NCBI GenBank assembly: GCA_047608975.1
Contig: JBLFYM010000100.1
Span: 1 to 21,284, forward strand
Reading direction: 5' to 3'
Origin: GCA-2715965 sp047608975
Lineage (GTDB): Bacteria > Verrucomicrobiota > Verrucomicrobiia > Limisphaerales > JAYPXF01
DNA length: 21,284 nucleotides
Position numbers and translations under genes: made by a program. The notes beneath the pieces were generated by a model. The model ran no database searches. It was not told the origin of the DNA and saw only the letters and a program-made list of their open reading frames with translations. How positions within the stretch are numbered: position 1 is the stretch's first letter; the number at the start of each line of letters is the position of its first letter. Below, in pieces: positions 1 to 7,907 of the stretch.

Positions 1-2241
1 GGCTACGACAAGGACAAGGCTCGTTTCAATGCGTGGCCGTATCGGGACTACGTGATCCGAAGCTTCAACGACGACAAACCTTACTCGGAGTTTGTCCAGG
101 AGCAGGTCGCCGGTGATATCATTCGGCCCGGTGAACCCGATGGGATCGTCGCACTGGGATTCGTCGCGGCGGGTCCGTGGGATTACATCGCTCATTCCGA
201 GGTCGGCGAAGGCAAACTCGATGGCCGCATCGCCAAGCACATGGATCGGGACGACATGGTCAGCGTGGTCTTCAACACTTTCATGAGCACGACGGTGCAG
301 TGTGCCCAATGTCACGACCACAAGTTCGATCCCGTTTCGATGCAGGACTACTACCGCCTGCACACGATCTTTGCGGCGGTGGATCGCGCGGACCGGATTT
401 ACGATCTCGATCCGAAGACTGAGCAGCAACGTGGAAAACTCGAGCAGTCCATTGCTGATCTCGATACCAGACGGAAGGCGATTGAAAAAAGAATCACCGC
501 TGCCGGAGGTGCTCAACTCACCGCACTCCGAACCCGGGTCAAGGAGCTCGATAAGACCGGCAACGCCAAGCTCAAGACCGTTCCGGAACACGGCTATCAC
601 AGCCATACCATGAAGGACCGGACGGCGACCAAATGGGTGCAGGTCGAATTGCCTGAAATTTCTGAGCTCGCTCGCATCGAACTGATTGGCTGCCACGACA
701 ATTTCGCCGGCATTGGTGCCGGCTTCGGTTTCCCCGTGCGCTTTCGGGTCGAGATTTCGGAGGACCCCACCTTCAAGACAGGCGTTATTGCGATTGGCGA
801 CCACACAAAGGGTGATTTCCCCAATCCGGGTGTCGTGCCGGTGTCGATCGCGGTTGACGGTGCACAGGCGAAGTTCATTCGCGTGACCGCGACCAGACTC
901 GCCGCGCGGAAGAACGATTTCATTTTCGCTCTGGCGGAATTGCAGGCCTTTGACAAGGATGGAAAGAACGTGGCCCGGGCAGTCACAGTCACGTCCAAGG
1001 ACTCGATTGAAGCGCCCACCCGCTGGGGCAGATCAAACCTCGTCGATGGCAAGTATTCCACCGGCGGCGATCCGGTGGCGATGGCCCGGCTCACATCAAC
1101 GCGAGCCCATCTGCAGAGACTGCTCCTCAAGATCGATACCAAGGAAATTCAAAACCAGCGAGCCGCGCTGGAGAAGGAATTGGCAGCCAAACGAAAGGCG
1201 CTTACCGCACTCCCGAAAGGGCAAATGGTCTACGCCATCGCGACCCGCTTCAAGCAGACGGGCAAGGTCATTCCGACCGGGGGCAAGCCCCGTGAAATCC
1301 GCCATCTGCTCCGCGGCGATCTGCGCACGCCGGGTGAAGTGATGAAGCCCGGCGCTCCGGCGCTGTGGAATCAAATCCGACCAGAGTTCCCACTGGCCGC
1401 TTCTGATAACGAAGGACAGCGTCGCCGCGCCTTGGCCGAATATCTCACCGCTCGCGACAATCCGCTTACCTGGCGGTCCATCGCCAACCGTATCTGGCTC
1501 CATCACATGGGCCGCGGCATCGTTGATTCACCCAACGACTTCGGCCGTATGGGGCAAAAACCGACCCACCCTGAATTGCTCGACTGGCTGGCCCACCGCT
1601 TCCGGGACAAACAGTCGATCAAGGATCTGCATCGCCTGATTGTCACCAGTTCGACCTATCGCCAGGAATCCGCCTTTCACGAAGCCAAAGCTGCGATTGA
1701 TGGCAGCAACCAATTCTACTGGCGAATGCCGCGACGGAAGCTCCGCGCCGAGGAACTCCGCGACAGCGTGCTCGCCGCCGCCGGAAAACTCCGCCGGGAT
1801 ATCGGCGGCAAGAGTTACCAGGATTTCAAGTTCAAGGACGATCACACGCCGAAGTATTGGTATCACCTCCACGACGAAAACAACCCCGACACGCATCGTC
1901 GTTCCATCTATCGCTTCATCGCGCGCAGCCAGACGCATCCTTTTATGACCGTGCTCGATTGTGCCGACCCCTCGCAGATGGTCGCCAAGCGGGATGAAAC
2001 CACGACCGCCTTGCAGGCGCTCGCACTCCTGAACAATCCGTTCATGACTGCCATGTCCGAAAACCTCGCCAAACGCGTTCGGCAGACAAAGGATCCGATT
2101 GTTGAAGCCATATGGCTCACCATTGGCCGGCCCCCGACAACGATGGAACTGCGCTCGTTGAAGACCTATTCCGATCAGCACGGACTGGCCAACGCGTGCC
2201 GATTAATTTTCAATCTGAACGAATTCGCATACCTCGACTGA
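1..2241 (+). CDS. DUF1549/DUF1553 (PSCyt1-type) protein, 5' end outside window
   Basis: The reading frame is open from base 1 (GYDKDKARFNAWPYRDYV), so the start lies upstream; 746 residues are visible. The first ~125 residues are the end of a DUF1549 domain and carry one c-type haem motif, CAQCH, encoded from 301, followed by DHKFDP. Next come a charged helical stretch, a discoidin/F5-8-type-C-like beta region (about nt 610-990; TKWVQVELPEI through ALAELQAFD) and a second helical stretch. DUF1553 fills the rest, with its hallmarks RANxIW-like SIANRIWLHHMGRG, FGRMGQKPTHPELLDWLA and LNEFAYLD at the very C-terminus. Proteins of this family are abundant in planctomycetes and verrucomicrobia, are generally exported, and are usually followed by a DUF1501 gene, as here (2599). 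Their biochemical role is not established; roles in polysaccharide breakdown have been suggested. The C-terminus looks natural. Confidence 0.93.
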   Translation, partial: GYDKDKARFNAWPYRDYVIRSFNDDKPYSEFVQEQVAGDIIRPGEPDGIVALGFVAAGPWDYIAHSEVGEGKLDGRIAKHMDRDDMVSVVFNTFMSTTVQCAQCHDHKFDPVSMQDYYRLHTIFAAVDRADRIYDLDPKTEQQRGKLEQSIADLDTRRKAIEKRITAAGGAQLTALRTRVKELDKTGNAKLKTVPEHGYHSHTMKDRTATKWVQVELPEISELARIELIGCHDNFAGIGAGFGFPVRFRVEISEDPTFKTGVIAIGDHTKGDFPNPGVVPVSIAVDGAQAKFIRVTATRLAARKNDFIFALAELQAFDKDGKNVARAVTVTSKDSIEAPTRWGRSNLVDGKYSTGGDPVAMARLTSTRAHLQRLLLKIDTKEIQNQRAALEKELAAKRKALTALPKGQMVYAIATRFKQTGKVIPTGGKPREIRHLLRGDLRTPGEVMKPGAPALWNQIRPEFPLAASDNEGQRRRALAEYLTARDNPLTWRSIANRIWLHHMGRGIVDSPNDFGRMGQKPTHPELLDWLAHRFRDKQSIKDLHRLIVTSSTYRQESAFHEAKAAIDGSNQFYWRMPRRKLRAEELRDSVLAAAGKLRRDIGGKSYQDFKFKDDHTPKYWYHLHDENNPDTHRRSIYRFIARSQTHPFMTVLDCADPSQMVAKRDETTTALQALALLNNPFMTAMSENLAKRVRQTKDPIVEAIWLTIGRPPTTMELRSLKTYSDQHGLANACRLIFNLNEFAYLD

Positions 2242-2244
2242 CGA

Positions 2245-2427
2245 ATGATCGATTTCATTCTCGCCGGCGTGTTTTTTGCCGATGTTTGGAAAGATCGTGA
2301 GCAATTTGAATTTGACGACAAAACCATATCGGTCGTGAATATTGACGGCCTTCGTAAAATGAAAAAAGCGGCCGGAAGGCCTAAGGATCTGATTGATCTG
2401 ATACACCTGAATCAAACCGATGTCTGA
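2245..2427 (+). pseudogene. C-terminal remnant of a nucleotidyltransferase-fold protein
   Basis: This 60-residue frame starts with ATG three bases after the stop of the DUF1553 gene. The sequence FFADVWKDREQFEF, then TISVVNIDGLRKMKKAAGRPKDLIDL, resembles the last third of MNT/AbiEii-like nucleotidyltransferases, whose C-termini typically read 'L..NKxAxGRxKDLxDLxxL'. The catalytic N-terminal half (the GG/GS and DxD metal-binding motifs) is missing, and no trace of it is present upstream, where the DUF1553 frame is intact. I therefore read it as a decayed remnant, although a functional 60-residue product cannot be excluded. Its stop overlaps the next ORF by 8 nt (shared ATGTCTGA), an arrangement typical of an intact two-gene module. 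Family assignment is from recall of sequence style, not from a search. Confidence 0.55.
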
Positions 2428-2602
2428 AACTGCCGAGCAGAAACGCATGAAGAATGCTTCGCGAAGATTTTCGCGCGACATGTCACCGGCGGCTATCTCC
2501 AGCCGGTTCGAAAAGCTGGCGCAGATCAATGAACTCTGCGATTGGCTGGGCCAGGGCAAACGAATCGGCAAAGATGAACCCCACAAAGCGGGTCCAAGAT
2601 GA
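2420..2602 (+). CDS. Small helical protein, probable partner of the nucleotidyltransferase remnant
   Basis: A 60-residue ORF (MSETAEQKRMKNASRRFSR, then DMSPAAISSRFEKLAQINELCDWLGQGKRIG). It is charged, predicted helical, and has no signal peptide. It begins inside the preceding frame and its TGA overlaps the ATG of the DUF1501 gene (ATGA at 2599-2602), so three frames are translationally linked. Small proteins of this style occur next to nucleotidyltransferase genes in PVC bacteria; I infer but cannot prove that this pair is such a module. The last eleven or so residues (KDEPHKAGPR) are encoded by a copy of the DUF1501 start region (see the 2571-2610 repeat), so the native C-terminus may have been lost and replaced. 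Function unknown. Confidence 0.5.
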   Translation: MSETAEQKRMKNASRRFSRDMSPAAISSRFEKLAQINELCDWLGQGKRIGKDEPHKAGPR

Positions 2603-2610
2603 ACCCCACA
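2571..2610 (+). repeat. 15-bp direct repeat around the DUF1501 start codon
   Basis: AAGATGAACCCCACA occurs at 2571-2585 and again at 2596-2610, exactly 25 bp apart. The second copy contains the real DUF1501 start (ATG at 2599). The first copy also has an ATG (2574), but in another frame, which soon merges into non-DUF1501 sequence. This looks like a local duplication scar at the right edge of the inserted nucleotidyltransferase block. Confidence 0.8.
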
Positions 2611-4038
2611 CGACGCCAATTTCTGTCCGGACTTACCTCCACCTTCGGAAGCCTCGCTCTCACCGATCTATTGGCGAGTGAGGGCCACCTCAGTTCCACG
2701 CACCACCGGCCCAAAGCGAAACGCGTGATCCAGCTATTCATGGGTGGGGCTGCGAGTCATGTCGATTTGTGGGACCACAAACCGCAACTTGAGAAGGAAC
2801 ATGGCAAGCAATGGGATCCGGGAGAATCGGTCGAACTGTTCCAAAGCTCACCGGGCAACAGCGCGAAATCGTATTGGGATTTCAAACCGTACGGGCAGTC
2901 GGGGAAGATGATCAGTGATGTCGTTTCGCCGTTTGGCGACGTGATCGATGAGATGTCGTTCGTGCACGATCTGGTCGGTCAAACCGGTGTGCACAGTCAG
3001 GGAACATTGCTTCAGACCACCGGGTTTAATCGTCCCGGGTTTCCGAGTGCCGGTTCTTGGGTAAGTTACGCGCTAGGTTCGGAGAATGAGAATCTTCCAA
3101 ATTTCGTCGTGCTCCCGGATCATCGTGGACTCGCATCCAACGGGGTGAAGAACTGGTCATCCATGTTCCTTCCAGCGGATCATCAGGGGACCATCATCCG
3201 TCCCGGACACAAGACGCCGATCAACGATCTTTTTCCGCCGGAGGGTAACAAGTTCATCACTCCAAAAGCGGACAAGGACGGATTGGCGTTGTTGAAGAAA
3301 CTCAATTCACAACACGCGGAGGAGCGGGCGGGCGACAGTCGGCTGCACGCGCGTATCCGCAGCTACGAACTGGCGGCCAAGATGCAGCTGAGCGCGACCG
3401 AGGCTTTGGATGTCGATCCGGAGCCGCAGTATATCAAGGACATGTATGGCCTGGCAGCAGAGGGCCCCGGCGTTGATGACTCAGTGATCAACCACCAGGC
3501 CGAGGCGGAGTTCTTCGGCCGCAAATGTCTGGTAGCGCGTCGTCTGCTCGAGCGTGGTGTGCGCTTCGTTCAGATCTGGAGTGGGAACGAGAACGGACAT
3601 CCGCGCCGCAACTGGGACAGTCATGAGAACATCGTCCGCGATCACGGACCCCTTGCTACCGGAATGGCCGTGGGTGCCTCCGCCCTTATCCGCGATCTCA
3701 AGCAACGCGGAATGCTCGACGATACCATCATCCTCTGGACCACTGAATTTGGTCGCATGCCCTGCGCGCAACGCGGCACCGGGCGCGATCACAATCCGTT
3801 CGTCTTCACAAATTGGCTTTGCGGCGGGGGCATCAAAGGCGGAGTGACCGCTGGTGAAAGCGACCAGTGGGGATTCAAACCACAGAACCGCAGCACGCCG
3901 ACGCAGGTCTACGACATCCACGCCACAATCCTCCATCTGCTGGGCGTCGATCACGAACAGCTCACCGTTCGTCACAACTCCATCGACCGGCGTCTCACGG
4001 ACGTCCATGGCCACGTGATCAAGAAACTCATCGCCTGA
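2599..4038 (+). CDS. DUF1501 protein, Tat-exported, sulfatase/alkaline-phosphatase-like fold
   Basis: The 479-residue protein starts with a twin-arginine signal (RRQFL at residues 5-9, then the hydrophobic stretch GLTSTFGSLALTDLL). Family hallmarks follow: VIQLFMGGAASHVDLWDHKP near residue 45, a GQSGKMISDVVSPFG segment, GRDHNPFVFTNWLCGGGIKGG and a C-terminal DIHATILHLLGVDHEQLT. DUF1501 proteins are about 400-480 residues, belong to the alkaline-phosphatase/sulfatase-like superfamily, and are normally encoded directly downstream of DUF1549/DUF1553 proteins; no substrate is established. Tat export implies folding in the cytoplasm, often with a metal. The ATG at 2599 overlaps the upstream stop. 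There is no good Shine-Dalgarno sequence, so expression probably relies on coupling. Confidence 0.93.
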   Translation: MNPTRRQFLSGLTSTFGSLALTDLLASEGHLSSTHHRPKAKRVIQLFMGGAASHVDLWDHKPQLEKEHGKQWDPGESVELFQSSPGNSAKSYWDFKPYGQSGKMISDVVSPFGDVIDEMSFVHDLVGQTGVHSQGTLLQTTGFNRPGFPSAGSWVSYALGSENENLPNFVVLPDHRGLASNGVKNWSSMFLPADHQGTIIRPGHKTPINDLFPPEGNKFITPKADKDGLALLKKLNSQHAEERAGDSRLHARIRSYELAAKMQLSATEALDVDPEPQYIKDMYGLAAEGPGVDDSVINHQAEAEFFGRKCLVARRLLERGVRFVQIWSGNENGHPRRNWDSHENIVRDHGPLATGMAVGASALIRDLKQRGMLDDTIILWTTEFGRMPCAQRGTGRDHNPFVFTNWLCGGGIKGGVTAGESDQWGFKPQNRSTPTQVYDIHATILHLLGVDHEQLTVRHNSIDRRLTDVHGHVIKKLIA

Positions 4039-4057
4039 TCGAGGCTTCGAGGATGAG
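4027..4057. terminator. Weak dyad at a convergent gene junction
   Basis: CTCATC (4027-4032) pairs with GATGAG (4052-4057), with an inner GCCT/AGGC pair (4033-4036 / 4042-4045). It overlaps the DUF1501 stop and lies between convergent genes, but has no T-run. A factor-independent terminator is possible, not shown. Confidence 0.25.
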
Positions 4058-4079
4058 TAGCACCCGAGAGGAAGTCCAA

Positions 4080-5564
4080 CTACGGTCGAATCGGTATCTC
4101 GTTCAGTGTGTAGTAGGCCTGCTTGTGGATGGGAGGCTCGCCGGTCGCATCCCTGATTCCCATCAGCGTGAATTCGTGAACGTGACCTTGCACCATTCCT
4201 TCGACAACCAGGCGCACACTTAGGCGGTCCCTGGAGACGATTGCCCGACGAATCTTGGGAGTCGTTTGATCCACCTCGGGGCTGCCGTATCCTTGGCGAT
4301 AAATATGGGTAAATGTTTCCAGTTGATAGGATGCGAGATCCGAAGCCGTCTTTGGGTCAACTGGTTTGGTGAACGTAAGGTTGAAGCCATCCGAATGGGC
4401 ATTGATTTCTTTCAACTCGAACGGTGTCAGGCCAGTCCAATCCAAGCGTTGGAGGACATTGTTGCGTGCCCCACGCACGGGCCAGCCGCGGTTGGTGCCA
4501 CCCGCGAGCAGTTTTCCGTTCTTGGTGAAATGGACATTCAGGATTCCGGTGGCCAGCCCCTCGCGAAACGGATAACACGCTCCCTGCCAAACACCGTTAA
4601 TCTCCTCCATCGTTGCCCGCATGACCACGCTGAGGGAGTAATCGCCGATGAAGATCTGGTCTGAGAATGGGCCGAACTTTCCCTTCGTTTTGTCGAGGAC
4701 GAAGCCGGAGATGGATTGGCCCATCTTGCGGTAGGGAAAGACAACGGCATAGGGCACGAGTTCCTTCACACGTTTTCGTTCGATCTCCAGGCGTGAGGGT
4801 CCGTTGGGCACGACTGGCACGGGTCCCATATTGGGGGCGTTGGGGTACCAGTTAAAACTAACAGGGTGCCCCATGAAGCCGCCGGGCTTGAGGTGCTTGA
4901 GCGAGCAGGAGCCGTTCCACGGTCCCTGGCTTTCGGCGTAGATCATCACACCGGCCGCGTTCAGTCCGACGCCAAGTGGACTGCGAATACCGCTGGCGAT
5001 CGGAATTGTGCGCCCATCCGGTGTGATCTTGAGAGCCCAACCGCGAAAGAGTTCGGTGGAGTAGTAGGACTTTGAGAGGCACAGAGCCACCCAGGTATTG
5101 CCGTCGGCATCCAGCTTAGAACCAACCGCAAACTCGTGATAGTTGTTGAATCCCCAGCCGTCACTCAGGGTCTCGAACTTGTCCGCCCGGCCGTCCCCAT
5201 TTTCATCGGTGATGCGGGACAACTCTGCCTGTTGCGTGGCGTAGAAGGCACCATCGCGAAAATCGAGCCCCAGCACTTCATCGAGACCGGAGGCGAATCG
5301 TTGAAACTTCGGCTGCGGATGTCTTTCATCCACTCCGCTGAGAATCCAGATGTCACCGCGACGGGTTCCCACCGCAATACGACCATCCGGAAGATCCGCA
5401 AACGAACCGGCTTCCAGATGAACTCCATCCGGAACAGGAAAGTCCACGATCCGGTAGTATCTTGACTCCCGCTCCGCAGTCCCCCACTCAACTCCGAGTT
5501 CCTGTGCGGTCACCGGCACTGCCGTCAGCACCAATCCAACAAGAATGTTCCAGATCGCCTTCAT
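4080..5564 (-). CDS. Secreted PQQ/sorbosone-dehydrogenase-like beta-propeller protein
   Basis: The 494-residue protein starts at ATG 5564 (MKAIWNILVGLVLTAVPVTAQ, a Sec signal peptide cleaved after VTA or AQ). The body matches the glucose/sorbosone dehydrogenase type of six-bladed beta-propeller: repeated segments such as GSFADLPDGRIAVGTRRGDI, GLDEVLGLDFRDGAFYATQ, ITDENGDGRADKFETL and GVGLNAAGVMIYAESQGPWNG. The last ~110 residues (from about LKEINAHSDGFNLTF) form a separate beta-rich, Ig-like C-terminal region. In PVC genomes such propellers are commonly paired with multihaem cytochromes, and here the cytochrome gene ends one base before this ATG (TGAGATG), so the two are coupled. I infer periplasmic oxidation of a sugar or polyol with electrons passed to the cytochrome; substrate and PQQ binding cannot be read from the sequence. 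Confidence 0.85.
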   Translation of the reverse strand: MKAIWNILVGLVLTAVPVTAQELGVEWGTAERESRYYRIVDFPVPDGVHLEAGSFADLPDGRIAVGTRRGDIWILSGVDERHPQPKFQRFASGLDEVLGLDFRDGAFYATQQAELSRITDENGDGRADKFETLSDGWGFNNYHEFAVGSKLDADGNTWVALCLSKSYYSTELFRGWALKITPDGRTIPIASGIRSPLGVGLNAAGVMIYAESQGPWNGSCSLKHLKPGGFMGHPVSFNWYPNAPNMGPVPVVPNGPSRLEIERKRVKELVPYAVVFPYRKMGQSISGFVLDKTKGKFGPFSDQIFIGDYSLSVVMRATMEEINGVWQGACYPFREGLATGILNVHFTKNGKLLAGGTNRGWPVRGARNNVLQRLDWTGLTPFELKEINAHSDGFNLTFTKPVDPKTASDLASYQLETFTHIYRQGYGSPEVDQTTPKIRRAIVSRDRLSVRLVVEGMVQGHVHEFTLMGIRDATGEPPIHKQAYYTLNEIPIRP

Positions 5565-5565
5565 C

Positions 5566-7788
5566 TCACCAGTGATACTCAAATTTGAACACATTTTGGC
5601 CGCGCATTTCGAAGAGTAATTCGGTCCCACGAATCAACGATTCACCGGGCAAACGAATGCGAAGTTTTCGCCCGACCTGAACGGTTGAATCGTCGAGTTG
5701 CCGTAAGCTTCGATCCTGCGCGACTCGGAAGTACAGCCCCACATCAGATCGATCCAAGGTAACAATCCGCTCAAAATAGGGACGGCCTTTCGCATCCTTC
5801 CGGTCGCTGAATCGATCCGTGATTCCCACACCCTTGAACACATAGGCAAAAGTGGGGCGTTGCTGTTCATCGAGTGAATATCCCTTGAACTGAAAATCCG
5901 GGAGTTGCCTTTGCTGATTCGTCGGCCACGGCGAACGAGAATCCTGCAATAATCCAAAAGCCGGGCCGGTCGGAAACTGAATCGTATCAGAGCCAAGGAT
6001 TCGAACCGCCCCGGATCCCTGCCCGCGCCAGGCGGGCGAAGCCTCAATGAAGTCGCCACGCCAGATGGATGCCAGGCGCATCTGGCCCGCATCGAACGAC
6101 AGGTTGATTCCCTGAGGATACCCAACACTGATGCCGCGTTTGCCGATGCCGGGGAAATTCCTCCGCAGCATCACCGCCTCATGACCGACCACCAACGGAA
6201 GCGGTTCCAAAACGACACCCGAGGGTGCTCGGACATTACGTCCGTAGGACAGATATTGCCAAAGCGCGTCAATCTGTTGACCGGTGTTACCATCCAGCAC
6301 TTTGGACTGCGTGGCTTTTCCGCCGGGCCAGAAGTTGGGCATGATGGTCAGCGGCTGATAGTGCTGCGGGTTGCGCATGTACCGGTGAAACCAGTTCTCC
6401 TGGAGACGATCCGTCATCGTCGTGAGATCCAGCGCCCGGATAGGTGCCGCGCTTTCCAACCGAAACGTATGGCAAGCAACGCAGTTCAGGCCGCGGTTTC
6501 CGGCGAGGACTCGTCCTTGTTCCTTGGCAATCTTCGGATCGCGGACTCGGTCAAAATCCAGTGCCTCCGAAGAATCCTTCTCGCCAAACAGTCGAATCAG
6601 ATCGACAACGTTGGTGGCACCGAAACCGGGCATCCGCGTTTTCAGATAAGAACGCGCCGATTCACCCATGGCCACCACCTTCCCCAGCCACTCCGGCTGC
6701 AGCTTCGCACCAACACCCGTGAGTGGTGGCGGAATCCGTCCCTGATCTCCGAGGTTCGGATCGACGCCCTTGAAATGCGCGGCAAGATTCTTGGAAGGTC
6801 CGCCCAGTTCCCCCCGAACATGGCAGGCCACGCAGTTGAGCTGGCTGATCCTAAGATTGATTTGGTCATCAACGGTGAGTTGAGCATCCAGCGCGGCCAG
6901 AGCCTTACGCAGCTCTTTGACCTGATCAGCCGACAATCGGAAATCTGGCCAGTCTCCCGGTTCACCCGAGAGGCAACCGCGAGCAGGCCGGACGGTTCGC
7001 AGCGCCGGATAGGCACGAGCGGGTTCGCTGCTACTCTCGTCAGAGTGACATTGCGCGCAGCCCAGTTGTCCAAACAGTCTTTCCCCTTCGCTTGCAAGCG
7101 AGGGCTTAACCGTGAACTCCTCTTCGGATCCCACGCCAATCAGATAGGTGGCGATATCGACCGCTTCAAAATGGCTAAGATTCGAATCCGGCATGCGACC
7201 GGAGGGCCGATGGCGCAATGGATCTTTGAGCACTTTAACCAACGAGTTCAGCGAGTATTTTTTGGCAAGCGGCCCGAGTGGAATCAGTCCCATTGAATCC
7301 GTTTTGAATCCGTGACACGCGACACAGCCCACGGTGGAATAGAGTTCCCGGCCCTTGGCAACCGAACCGGGAGAAGTCAGCCCGGCACTCTTTCCACTTT
7401 CAACGCCGGACGAGAGATAATGGCTGATCGCGAGGGCCTTCCTATTTCGCTCGGCCTTTGACAAGTGCCCCAAGACCGCCGGCATGGTTGTCCCCGGTTT
7501 CACCCCGTGCGGATCCGCGATGAAGCGACGCAGAAAATCCGCGGCAACCCGATCTCCCGCACCTTTTAGAACCGGAGCCCCTTTTGCTCTCAGATGGGCC
7601 TGTTGCGTGGGCGCACCGTGACAGGCGGTGCAATTGAGTTCCGTCAACAACACGCGACCTCGAAGAAGCTCATTATCACTCCCCTTCCCTGCCAATCCAC
7701 CCACGATCGGCTGCGATCGGGCGAAACTCACAACGGCCAGCAGCGCGACCACAGTCGGAATGAAATCAAGTGAGTATCGGAATCGCAT
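5566..7788 (-). CDS. Pentahaem c-type cytochrome with C-terminal beta-rich domain
   Basis: I chose ATG at 7788 because it gives a good signal peptide (MRFRYSLDFIPTVVALLAVV, then SFARSQP); a longer in-frame start at 7875 would add 29 residues with no export character. The 740-residue protein has five CxxCH haem sites, at cysteines 53 (CTACH), 155 (CVACH), 244 (CAQCH), 319 (CVACH) and 436 (CVACH). Methionine-containing motifs that can supply axial ligands are visible downstream of several of them (GTTMPAVL, GRMPDSNL, TRMPGFG, IMPNFWPG). From about residue 510 there is a haem-free, probably beta-sandwich region ending EMRGQNVFKFEYHW. It forms an operon with the propeller gene at 5564 and likely takes its electrons. 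Such cytochrome/propeller pairs are frequent and expanded in PVC bacteria. Confidence 0.88.
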   Translation of the reverse strand: MRFRYSLDFIPTVVALLAVVSFARSQPIVGGLAGKGSDNELLRGRVLLTELNCTACHGAPTQQAHLRAKGAPVLKGAGDRVAADFLRRFIADPHGVKPGTTMPAVLGHLSKAERNRKALAISHYLSSGVESGKSAGLTSPGSVAKGRELYSTVGCVACHGFKTDSMGLIPLGPLAKKYSLNSLVKVLKDPLRHRPSGRMPDSNLSHFEAVDIATYLIGVGSEEEFTVKPSLASEGERLFGQLGCAQCHSDESSSEPARAYPALRTVRPARGCLSGEPGDWPDFRLSADQVKELRKALAALDAQLTVDDQINLRISQLNCVACHVRGELGGPSKNLAAHFKGVDPNLGDQGRIPPPLTGVGAKLQPEWLGKVVAMGESARSYLKTRMPGFGATNVVDLIRLFGEKDSSEALDFDRVRDPKIAKEQGRVLAGNRGLNCVACHTFRLESAAPIRALDLTTMTDRLQENWFHRYMRNPQHYQPLTIMPNFWPGGKATQSKVLDGNTGQQIDALWQYLSYGRNVRAPSGVVLEPLPLVVGHEAVMLRRNFPGIGKRGISVGYPQGINLSFDAGQMRLASIWRGDFIEASPAWRGQGSGAVRILGSDTIQFPTGPAFGLLQDSRSPWPTNQQRQLPDFQFKGYSLDEQQRPTFAYVFKGVGITDRFSDRKDAKGRPYFERIVTLDRSDVGLYFRVAQDRSLRQLDDSTVQVGRKLRIRLPGESLIRGTELLFEMRGQNVFKFEYHW

Positions 7789-7907
7789 GAGTGCGGCGGA
7801 GATATGGCGTGCGCGCCGAGAATTGGTCAAGTCCGCACACCGAAGATGGACGACAAGCGTTGCAGCCCTAACCACCAGAATTCACACTCCCGTCGAAGTT
7901 CATCGAG
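7789..7907. promoter_or_regulatory. Divergent intergenic region with a start-codon dyad
   Basis: This 119-bp spacer separates the divergent cytochrome and methyltransferase genes and must hold both promoters; I see no convincing -35/-10 pair. At its right end TTCATC (7899-7904) and GATGAA (7907-7912) form a perfect 14-bp dyad that spans the ATG at 7908. In RNA this would be a 5-bp hairpin with loop CGAG that covers the start codon. GTGCGG (7791-7796) and CCGCAC (7833-7838) are a distant inverted pair, possibly chance. Confidence 0.4.

Noticed and set aside
1528..2181. 217-codon open frame on the minus strand
   Set aside because: It is antisense to the DUF1553 domain, whose conserved motifs cover the whole stretch.
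2241..2565. ACGAAT at both ends of the nucleotidyltransferase block (2241-2246 and 2560-2565) as a target-site duplication
   Set aside because: Six bases is within chance, and no terminal inverted repeats or transposase remnant accompany it.
6181..7296. 371-codon open frame on the plus strand
   Set aside because: It is antisense to the pentahaem cytochrome, whose frame has five CxxCH motifs and a signal peptide; the plus-strand product is Arg/Gln-rich with no recognisable feature.
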